64,000 bases of DNA from Hedera helix (taxonomy: Eukaryota; Streptophyta; Magnoliopsida; Apiales; Araliaceae), in assembly GCA_947179155.2 (NCBI GenBank), contig OX359275.1, positions 35,401,308 to 35,465,307 of the forward strand. The letters run 5' to 3'. Position numbers and translations under genes: made by a program. Below, piece by piece: positions 49,285 through 59,900 of this stretch. Positions within the stretch are counted from its first letter, which is position 1; every line of letters starts with the position of its first letter. Under the pieces are notes generated by a model. That model was not told the origin of the DNA. It did not search any database and worked only from the letters and a program-made list of their open reading frames with translations.

Positions 49285-49290
49285 TATAAA
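49285..49290 (+). promoter_or_regulatory. Candidate TATA box of the 49425 gene
   Basis: TATAAA lies about 140 bp upstream of the proposed start codon, within GC-poor DNA. A start site near 49315 would give a leader of about 110 bases. Confidence 0.4.
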
Positions 49291-49424
49291 TAGAAAAAAA
49301 GAGAGAAGACTATAAAAAAAGAATTGGGCTTTGTTTTAAGAAGGGTTCGGTTAGGTTATTATTAGAGCTTGAAGACTGGGAGCCGCTGTTGCGCTTCTTC
49401 CTCCTCACCATACGTGACTTTTCG

Positions 49425-50679
49425 ATGGCAGAGATCGACGATCATCCCAGGTAAGTTTATCCCCCCTTCTTCTCCGATCGTCTACTCCTTTCTTCTTTCC
49501 TTCATTCCTTCTTTTTTCTTCTGCGAACTGCGATGCCGAGTCGAGCCTTTTTTATTTCCGCCTAGCCCTAATTTCCAATCCGATTTTTAGAACACTGGGC
49601 TGGTCTGTCTTTGGATGGATCTTCTTCTCACTCTCACGCATAAAAATGAATTAGTTATTTATTATTTTATTTTTGTTTTTGTTATTTGAATTGCCAGGCC
49701 AGATATATCAAATCTGGCGATGGATATCGACTTTCAGACGAAAAAGTGGGATTTATCCGTCGGGAAGCGCTTTCGTATCTCCGAGGACGAGGCCTCCGAG
49801 GAGGAGGAGGAGACCATAGAGACCAGCAGAAAGTATTATTTGCACAGTAATGGAGATTGTATGATGGAGGTGTTTCGGGTGATAGTCAACAGGGAAGGCC
49901 ACATATCTGGTAAAATCTTCATCGATATTGGACCTGAAAAGATAGATATCTACAATGCTGAAGAAGAATATGTTACAAAGGGGGGCGATCTGCTGCTGCC
50001 TGGCGCCGTTCTGCCGACCTTTGATTGTGTCCTCATCTTTGCGGATCTGAATCACAAGACGAAAAGCTGCCGCAGCCGCATCACCAGGTTCAACAAGGGC
50101 CGCTACTCCGAAGAATCCATATGCCTCAACAACTATGACGTCTGCTTCGACGAGGAGGGCATATTCGATGATTACAGGTACAAGGGGTTCTATTGGCACT
50201 ATATTTCACCAGCAGGAGAACGTTTATTTAACACACCCTTATCTCATAAGATTACTAGCGGAAAATTGACTGCAACCCTATTTTTCGCCATCTTCCGTTA
50301 CGCCCTTCAAGCCACTGTAGAGGTTAGGCTGATAAATGAAAGGTCAGAAAAAATTGGTGTTTATGGACGTATTGAGGCTAAAAATAGCATGTTTGAAGAT
50401 CCCCGTTATAAGTGTATTCTCTTCAGGAAGAACTTCACTGAAAGGCTACCATTAGTACCTGAGCACCCAATTCAATTGTCCAGATCCGCACTAGCGGTGC
50501 CAGTCAAGTTCAACCTCATAGTTAGTGTAGATCTGAGAAGTAAGGACACTAACATTCCTCGTGGAGAGCTAATCTTTCCTGTACCTGTAGAACTCAGTGG
50601 TATGACGGAGAAATTACTGAAAGACAAAGTACAAGTGAAGGTCACTTGGAAACACCATTGGTATGAATATATGTTTTAA
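49425..50679 (+). CDS. Unknown acidic protein, possibly DUF6598-like, two coding exons
   Basis: Exon 1 is 49425-49450 (MAEIDDHP) and exon 2 is 49698-50679. A GTAAG donor and TGCCAG acceptor join within an Arg codon, giving 335 residues. Starting at 49720 alone would drop the first 16 residues, but the spliced frame fits better. An acidic run (SEDEASEEEEET) lies near residues 37-50. The C-terminal half has alternating hydrophobic strands with IGVYGRIEAKNS, ILFRKNF, PIQLSRSALAVPV and GELIFPV. From memory of the family pattern this resembles plant DUF6598 proteins, which I cannot verify. The N-terminal half (MEVFRVIVNREGHISGKIF) looks similarly beta-rich. No membrane or signal segment is seen. 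Function unknown. Confidence 0.75.
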
Positions 50680-53362
50680 TGATGTGATGGAATTATATTT
50701 ACATATATATTGACTTTTTTTTATTGTAAATTTGTAACTCTTAATTAAATGTTTGAAGTTTTAGATTCATTTCTGCTAAAAAAATAAATCTCTTTCTGTT
50801 TTAATTCAAACCAGGAAGTGAAATAGCACTCATATGGAGTGATCCAGCAGCTGTACCAGCGTGGAAGATCTCAGATTGGGGGCACCTTGGAATTAGATTA
50901 CCTGTTTTATGTATTTTCTTTATTTTAAATTTGGATTGCGGAAGTTGTTTGAAACTTTGTGGATTGCATTTGTAGACTGGAAGTTGTTTGAATTGCATTT
51001 TGGTTGGATGTTTGAATTCTGCTGTTTGAAACTGCTGCCTGCGTGCTTGAGGATTGATGTGGCTTAAGCAGTTGAGCGGGACAAGCTCTTAAATTTCTTC
51101 TTAATCCTATTATCTATATTCTTCTAATCTTTAGGGAAACTGCAGGATGTTCTTGGAGGTGGCATAGGTAACGGAGGACTGGAGGCTCAGCCAGTTCATT
51201 TGTATTAGGACTATGATGTTTCGGCTTTGTTTCACATTTATTATTATTATTAACTTCACATTTTAAAATTTTGAATAGTCCTATATAGCAACTTAGCAAA
51301 AATATTATAAAAGTTACTATCCAACTAAAGCAGAATACATATATACTCGGTACATAACCCCATCCGAATTTTTAAGAGAATTATGAAGTGATAATTTAGT
51401 GACTTTCATGCATCAAGTATAATAATTTAATTTTAATACAAAATGATTGCAAAATAGACCCAAAATAATTATAATAAATTTTGCTCTAAACAATTGTATG
51501 TCCACTCTGCAAAGAACACACACAATTTGAATATATAATTGCTATCATTTTGAGAAGAAATAAAATGCAGGACAACTTTTGTGAAATGGAAGAAGTTTAT
51601 ATTTTTCGTTTGTTACAAACTCTAGTAACAGAACTGCGTTGTTTTAATTTTATGATCTGATCTAATGGGAAGCGCATACAACTGCTTTTCCTTTAACTGC
51701 ATTTTTATTCATTTGGCTTTTCTTGCAGGGCCCTTGTTCAAGGATATTTTTCAGTGATACGGGCGGGCTTCACTTGTTTGCAGGTGTTTGATGGTATCTG
51801 TGCCTTTTATCAGGTACATGATTCTATTGCCATGCCTCATTGATGGGATCAACCAATCTTGAAGTGCGATGCCCTCTATTTCTAGTTTTAAGACGGAAGG
51901 ATGTTATTTTCGTTATGAGAGTAGATGTATTTTCTTTTATCATGGTATTAATAACAAAGTGAACTAAATATTATTGTTTTGTGCGAGGAAGAATGAATTA
52001 TTATTGCTATATGTTATAAGCAAGGACTTGTCAATATTTTCCCAAGAGCTTTTGATCCTTTTGAATACCATTATTTGCGAGTGCCTCGAAACTGGTGACT
52101 AAAAAATCATTAAAAAATAGTCATTACTAGAAGTATGTCTCTACTATAGAATAAAAGTATGGTTCTTTTCTGTTGCGATGATTGTTTAATTGATATGAGC
52201 TGGTGAGGTAGATAGATAATGACTTTAAAGCAGTGTAATTCAGTACCAACTTTTGATGTCAATGATCTTACTCTAGAGTTTTTCCATTTATGCTTGGTTG
52301 TAGGAGAACACATCTAATTGAGGAAGTAGAGGTAGCAGTTGATACTGATTCAAGGCAACTTTGATCAAGCAATATCTTCTTTTTTTTCTTTTTCTTTTTT
52401 ATTTTATTTTTGAACATGGGGACAAATGAGAAGAATGCATAATATTATTGACAAAATTGTAGATTTGAAGTCTTTCAATAACTTAGTAACACTCAAAATG
52501 TTGTACAGTAATTTGATTGCATTTAAAAATATGTGAAACTCATTGTTGTCAAATTAAGTTTGGAAGCGAACTCAAAATTTTTTTGGAGGGACCTGATTCA
52601 ATGGACTAATTGACAGAAAAAAGAAAAAGAGGATTGAAATGATTTAATGTAGTTCAAAATGCCGAACATGTATCTCCAATTATGGACGAGTGCAGAAATG
52701 TGTACAATATAGGTATCGAAATTGATTCAAAATCGACCCAATCATGCTGAATCGGTCGGTTTTTATTTAAACTGTTATTCTTATCGGTACGATTTTAGTA
52801 CAAAAATTATGAATTGAGATTAGTGCAATACAATTTTGATATTTGCCTCTAAATCGTTAGTGCACAACACTACTTCTTGAACCGGTGGTGCACCGATTTT
52901 TGAACTGCTCTCTATATATACTTGTTTATTTTAATTATATCTTTATATTTCATAATATTATTACTTTTATATATTATTATATATAATCATAGAATTACTC
53001 GCATATATTTTAATTATTTTTTACTTTTACATGTCAAAAGTTAATTTATAATTTTTTTTATATATAGTTAATATGGTTAAAATTATTAATTGAACATACA
53101 TTCTTATAATTCAAGGCATGCTGATCGGCTCTGATCAATGTACGAAGCAATGTGGATTCTAACATGTATGGTAGAATGAAAGGCTAAACTCAATGGTTTT
53201 GAGTGTATAGACGTAAAATAGAGAATGTGAATGAGTTTTAATTCAAATTTATTGAACATATTTTTAAAATATTTCGACTCCTTTATTTCTTTTTTCTTTT
53301 TTGGGACATTGGTCTATTTCCTACAAAATTGTTGCATATATAGTTTTTGCAGTTTTGATTAT
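50680..53362. other. 3' flank and intergenic DNA
   Basis: The first few hundred bases are probably the 3' UTR of the preceding gene. ORFs are short and unrecognised. A patch near 52680-52910 with ATCGG/CCGAT words may be a decayed MITE. Nothing else is supported. Confidence 0.4.
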
Positions 53363-53367
53363 CCTTG

Positions 53368-53917
53368 TGTTGACGTCTGATTTTCGCTCTTGCAGTGATC
53401 ACCCGTCAGCAAGATACCTGTACAAACAGCAAACCGTTATCACCTCACAGAACAGTCGTGGTTGGGACCGTCCGGAGATGCTCCGGTGTAAGAGTAAGTT
53501 CAGGGGAATAACGTCACAATGGAGGAGCTTTATCGTTAGCTGGAATCTCTCAGACGTTTGATAAATTAATGTTAGTGATGTAAAAGATCCAATACCTCCG
53601 AAATTGAGAGGTGGCCAGTATATATTAATCCATGCATCCTCTGCTGTCCAGTCATACTCTCATGAGTACAAGCAAGTAGTTCTCTTCCACCTGCTCCACT
53701 TGGTTCGTTGGGAGGAGATACCAGCCTGGGTTCCTTCCAGTGTCAGTCCGTCAAAGTGGACAAAATAGGCCCGGACGTCCTATCAACCGCCTGAGTAAAT
53801 AAAGATCTGTGAACCCGGGCCCAACAGGAAGGGAAAAAACCCGACCCGGCCCAAGCCACATGAAGAGAAGGGATTCATGGCCCAGAATGCTAGGCCCAAA
53901 GAATCCACACCCCAACA
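53368..53917 (-). repeat. 3' LTR of the Tat element
   Basis: Same 550-bp sequence as 62952-63501 except one substitution. On the minus strand an AATATATACTGG stretch could serve as the TATA region. Confidence 0.95.
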
Positions 53918-53932
53918 TTGCCCCCCACCCTT
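53918..53932 (-). other. Polypurine tract of the Tat element
   Basis: On the minus strand GGGTGGGGGGCAA lies immediately before the 3' LTR. Confidence 0.7.
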
Positions 53933-54306
53933 CCATTTTATTTTTTGAAAATAAAAAGAGAAATAGAAGGGTAACCCCTCCGAATACACAGGAGTTTAGC
54001 ATAAAAATAGGGATATTAAACCTGGTCCAACGTAAGAGGGATAAACTGATATGACGTTAAACCCTCGCGCCTTCGAAATAAATATTCAGTTTTCAAAATA
54101 AACTCTACCGCAACAGTTACCTTCTTCACAACAATACACCGTCTTCTCTCTCTCTATCCTCTGCAACTGCCCACTGCTTCCCGTAACCGCCTAATCGATC
54201 GACGAGTACCCTTCATTCTTCTCTCTTTCAAGGATCTCCATACTGACTTTCGATTATTCAAAGCCCCATAACCCGAATCTTTCTCTCTCTCCTGCGTAAA
54301 TCTAGA

Positions 54307-56688
54307 ATGACATCATCAACTAGCGCTGCCGCCACGACCTCCTCATCCTCTGAGGCGAATCCGTTCCGGCCTGCCCCTTTAAACACCCCGATTCCCAGCC
54401 CGTCCGGATCGACGACTAGGGCGAGGGAAATGGAAATCAGAAAACTATTCGAGAACACTGCCATCTACTCGCATGCTAACACCCAATCATCAGTCAGCAG
54501 TGAAGCCGTTGAAGGCTTCAAATCCAAATTCCAGTTTCCAGGGGAGTATTGTCTGAGAGCCCCCAACCCCGATGAAAGAATGTATTGGAGGCCTTCCAGC
54601 CCTCAACTTGCAGTTCCGACCCAGGTGCTCCGGAATGGGGTCAGATTCCCTCTCCATCCTTTTATCTCTGATTTTCACGATTTCGTCGGGATCGGGCTCG
54701 CTCAGTTGGTCCCAAACTCATACATTCACCTGGTATGTTTCATCGCTGCCTGCAAGCAGTTCGGCATTACTCCCAGCCTCGACTACTTCTTCCACATCTT
54801 TTCTCTAACCAAAACCAAGGAACAAGGATTCCGATCCCTGAACCGCCTCCCTAACCAAAGGGCCTGGATGCTCCCCCCTTCTAGTAACAAGGGCTGACAC
54901 AGTAACTGGTTCTTCGTGTCTAGCCTAGACACCCACCTTCTTCAACCCTGGGGTAACCCAGAAAGGCCGGTGATCGACGACATCGCTGAAGACAGGGAGG
55001 AAGAATTCGAACGGTTCTGCCAAAACATTCCCTCAGAGCCTTGGGACATCAACCTTCTTTCCAACCTCCAATGGCTGCACGACCATGATCGTAAGTTCTT
55101 TCCTTTCTTTAAGAAGTCCATTTCGTTTCGCTATTTATATTAATCTCCCTCTACTCCTCGGGTTTCAGTAGTGATCTACAAGACTCAGCCAAATGTTCTG
55201 AGGACACAGCTACGCATCCGGCCAGCCCCCCAGGTCCCATCTCAACGCGCCGAAGCCCCTCAGCCTTCCAAAAAACAAACCGAAGCCCCCCGACCTCCCA
55301 GGAAACAATCCGAAGCCCCCCAGCTATCTACGAAGCAATCCGAAGCCCCCCAGCCATCCAGGAAACAATCCGAAGCCCCCCAGCCTCTTCGAAAGAACGC
55401 CCTGGATTTAACTGACATCGAGAAACAGCAGCTTCGAAGGAAGCGCCGAAGACTGACCAGAGTCTCTGAAGGTAATCAATCTATCGCCGAACCCATCTAT
55501 GTTCAACCCTTGAACTTTGTCCGACCCCCCACTCCATCCCCACCTCGCTCTCCCTCCCCCAATATAGGGGACAGAGATGCACCGCCCCTTATTCCATCAC
55601 CCCTTAAACCTCCATCTACATCACACACAGAAGTCAGACCTTCCCCTACTAAACACACCCCACCCGAACCGAGGTCGCACGGCAAGTCCTCCGATTCCGA
55701 ACCCCCGCCAAGCGAGCCCCAACCTCCTCCCGACAGAACTAATCCACCCCCAACAGCATCCCCTTTCTCCCAACTATCCCTTTTCCCATCGGACCCTACC
55801 TCCCCTTTTCCGAAGGAATTGTATAATTATTTTAACCTCCCGACTGACGATCGGCACTTCGATTCATCCAACCTTAACAGCTTGGTGAGGGCCACCAGTC
55901 TCCACCTGGGTCAGGTATGTCTATTGCGTGACTTATGACTTCCTTTTACGTCCTTTTGAAATCCACTCATATCTTGTTGTGTTATTCAGGCATTGGGAGG
56001 CTTTAGCCGCATACTGGAATTTCAAGAGAAGAACCCCCATCAAGCCGAAGTCATCCGCCAGCTCCAGGCTAAAATGCAGGAGCTGAACTCCCAACACTCC
56101 CAGCTTCATCAAGAGCACAGCCAGCTGCAAAACGACCATTCTTCCCTCCATGAGCAGAATGATCAGAAAGAAACCCTCATCCAGTCCTTGCAGGTTCAGC
56201 TGACCGAACTGAAAGCATCCAACAAATCTTGGGAGGACAAGCTGAACGATGTGATGAACGAAAGGTCAACACTTCTGCAGGAACGAGCTGATCGCAACAA
56301 GTTGATAGAAGGGCTTAAAAAGGAGGGATCAGATCTGGCTGGGCGATTGGGAGCCTTGACGAAAGACAATGCTCTTAAAGATGAAGCCGTTCAGGCGTCG
56401 ATGGCGGCCAACAAGCTCCTGGAGGAAGAGAACCTCCGACTGAAGGCCCAAATTGAATCAACAGGGGAGAGCAGTCGTCAGAGGATTATTGAGGAGTACA
56501 AGAGGTCTAACGAGCTGACCGAGGCCGTGGTGGACCAGTACAACAAGGGATACCTCTTCGCCAAAAACATGGTGGCCAACGCTGGGGTGAACCCAATCAC
56601 GCTGGGCTTTTCTTCAGATGAAGATGCCGATGAGGAGGAGGAGGATGACCCCCCTGTAAACCCAACCCCACCAGACCCCACAATTTAA
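54307..56688 (+). CDS. Spliced antisense ORF of the Tat element, gypsy-type transposon family protein
   Basis: Exons 54307-55090, 55169-55914 and 55990-56688 are joined through GTAAG/TTTCAG and GTATG/TTCAG introns with matching phases, giving 742 codons. Exon 1 encodes a globular region (EYCLRAPNPDERMYW, then FPLHPFISDFHDFVGIGLAQ) resembling the plant putative gypsy type transposon domain (PF04195). A TGA at 54895-54897 replaces an expected Trp, so this copy is truncated at residue 196. Exon 2 is Pro-rich with five decapeptides of the SEAPQPSRKQ type. Exon 3 is a long coiled coil (about 150 residues) ending in an acidic SSDEDADEEEEDD tail. It runs opposite to gag-pol and converges on it. A TATA-like AAATAAATA and a CT-rich leader lie at 54076-54180. 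Role unknown; such extra ORFs are described for Tat elements. Confidence 0.8.
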
Positions 56689-56936
56689 TATGTAATATTT
56701 TCATTTTTCAATTGTACAAAAACAAGTTCGAGTAAATTAAAGTCAGTTTTCTTTAATCTGTCAAGTTAATTTTTCTTTTAGGCCGTAACAACCAAACTAA
56801 AGAAACATAAGCAGGAACAGAAAATATTTTCATTAAGGAACCATAATGTGTTATAACTGTGCTACATCAAGATAACAAAATGAGGCTTACAACAATGAGG
56901 TCCGATGCTTCCAAACGAGAGCGACAGGCGTTATCA

Positions 56937-59900
56937 CTACTGATAGTACCTTTTCAACCTACCAGCATGCCAAGTGTTATTTACATCCCTTCCCATCATG
57001 TCCCGAAGTCGATAAGTCCCCTCCTTGACGACTTCGGTGACCTCGTAAGGCCCTTCCCAGTTGGGCATCAGTTTCCCGGTACTACCAGGTGCCGAGGCCT
57101 CCACCTCCCTGAGTACCAAATCTCCGGCCTCAAACCTTCGAACTCGAACCCTTCGATTATAGTATTTGGCTGTTCTTTGTTGGTAGGCGGCCAACCTCAG
57201 CAATGCAGCATCCCGAACCTCACCCAACAGGTCGAGGTTCAGTCTGAGCCCTTCCTCATTGTATAACTCTTTGAAGCATGATACCCTGAACGAGGACGAT
57301 CCGATCTCGACAGGGATCAAGGCATCAGTCCCATATGCGAGTTTGAAAGGTGAGTCTCCCGTAGTCGAACGCGGAGTGGTTCGGTAAGACCACAGAACAC
57401 TAGGCAACTCCTCGGGCCAACGCCCTTTTGCCTCATCCAGTCGCCTTTTGACCCCTCTGAGGAGGGCTCGATTCGTCACTTCTACTTGCCCGTTGGATTG
57501 GGGATGGGCCACCGAAGTCTTTCGATGCTGGATACCCAGATCGGAGAGAAGTTCTTCAAACTTTTTTCCAACAAACTGCGTACCATTATCAGACACGAGT
57601 ACCATCGGGATACCGAACCGGTAAATAACCGATTCCTTCATGAACTTCACGCAATTGTCTTCGGTGATGTGACGGAGTGGCTTAGCTTCGACCCATTTGG
57701 TCATGTAGTCGATGGCCACAATCACGTATTGGAGCTGACCTTTGGCCTTGGGAAGGGGTCCCAATAAGTCAATTCCCCAAATCGCGAAAGGAATAGGAGA
57801 AAGCACCGATGACAACTCCTCGGGAGGTTGGTGGGGAACCGAGCTATTCATCTGACATTTGGGACATTTCTGCACATACCCCTTTGATTCCTGGAACATA
57901 GTAGGCCAATAATACCCCTGCCGAACCAGTTTGTAGGCTAATGACTTAGCTCCCATATGGTCCCCGCAAATCCCTTCATGGACCTCCCTAAGCACGTAAG
58001 ATGCTTCGGATGGGACTAGGCATTTCAACAACGGAGACGAGTACGATTTCTTGTACAATTCCCCATCAATTAGGCAGAAGTAAGAGCTTCGGTACTTAAT
58101 TTTCTTGGCCAAGATCTTATCTGTTGGAAGCTTCTCGTCAGCTAGGTAATCAAGATAGGGTGTCACCCAGCAATTAGACCTTTCTATGCACAGAATTTCC
58201 TTTCTATTGACACTTGGTTCAGTCAGGACCTCCAGATACACCGATCCCGCAAAATCCTCCACTTGCGTTGTAGCTAATTTTGACAAAGCGTCGGCAGTTG
58301 AGTTGCCTTCTCTTTCGATTCCCTTGACATCATAAGATTCAAATTTGAGGAGCATCATCCTTACTTCGGCAACGTAACCGGCCATCCTCGCGCCTCGAGC
58401 TTCAAACTCACCCTGGATCTGCTTCACAACCAATTGAGAATCACTGAAAATGATCAAATGACGAACTTCTAAGCTTCTTGCTAAACGTAGGCCAGCCAAA
58501 ACTGCCTCATACTCTGCCTCATTGTTGGTGGCTCGAAACTTAAATCGTATAGCCTGCTGAACCTTGAAACCTTCGGGGCTTAGTAATATAACTCCTGCCC
58601 CGCTAGCTTCAGCGTTAGTCGATCCGTCGACGTACATGGTCCAACAAAAAGCAGGGCTCAGCTGCTCCCCTGCTATATGGGCGACGTCGAGGGTTGGGTC
58701 GCCCCCATCTTCAGAGAAAGTACACTCGACTATGAAATCCGACAGAGCTTGTCCCTTGATGGCAGTCCGAGGATGATATTCCAGATTGTACTGAGTTAAT
58801 TCAACAGCCCATGCCATCATCCTGCCAGAGGCGTCAGGCCTTCCCAAAACTTTCTTCAGGGGCTGGGTTGTGTAGACAACAATAAGTCGACCTTGAAAAT
58901 AATGCCGGAGCTTCTGACTGGCTACCACTAAAGCGTACACACACTTCTCCAAATTCGGGTACCTGACCTCTGCATCACGTAAAACATGACTGACATAGTA
59001 CACGGGTCTCTGAACACCTCCTTCCTCCCTAACCAAGGCCGCACCAACAGCCGAAGAGCCTACCGAAAGGTAAAGGAACAATAGCTCTCTCGGGATCGGT
59101 TTCTGCAATAGAGGGGCTGCCATCAAATACTTTTTGATGCCTTGGAACGCGTCCTCACACTCTGAGTTCCACTGGAAGGTTTTCTCGTTCTTAGGCCCTT
59201 TCAATGTGTCGAAGAAGGGAAGGCACCTTTCTGCCGATCTGGACATAAACCTTCTCAGAGCTGCAATACAACCAGAGAGTCTTTGAACGTCCTTGAAGCT
59301 TTGAGGAGATCGCATATTTAGAATTGCCCTGATCTTTTCAGGGTTAGCTTCGATCCCCCTCTTACTCACCAAATACCCCAAAAATTTGCCTGAACTAAGA
59401 CCAAAGGTGCACTTGGCAGGGTTCAGACGCAGGTTGTGACGTCGGACCGTTTCAAAACACTCTTCCAAGTCTCGAAGATGATCCTGCATTCGAAGGCTCT
59501 TAACAATCATATCATCCACATACACTTCCATGTTCTTCTCTATCTGTTTCCGAAAGACGGTGTTCATCATCCTCTGATAAGTGGCTCCGGCGTTTATCAA
59601 GCCGAAGGCCATTCTCCGGTAGGCATAAACGGACCGATGGGTAATGAATGCCGTCTTAGGGATGTCCTCTTTAGCCATATTAATCTGATGATAGCCTGAG
59701 AAAGCATCTAAGAAACTCAACACCGAATTGCCAGAGGTGGCATCAATCAGCTGATCGATATGTGGAAGCGGATAGAAGTCCTTGGGACAAGCCTTGTTTA
59801 AATCCGTGTAATCTATGCAGACTCTCCACTTTCCATCCTGCTTCTTGACCAGAACTACATTGGCCAACCACTCCGGGTATTCAATTTCTTCAATAACCCC

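Noticed and set aside
49753..50199. A 148-codon minus-strand ORF
   Set aside because: It is the antisense shadow of the 49425 gene, whose spliced frame is better supported.
53801..54054. ORFs inside the Tat LTR and leader
   Set aside because: They are GC-rich shadows within the LTR and leader with no domain.
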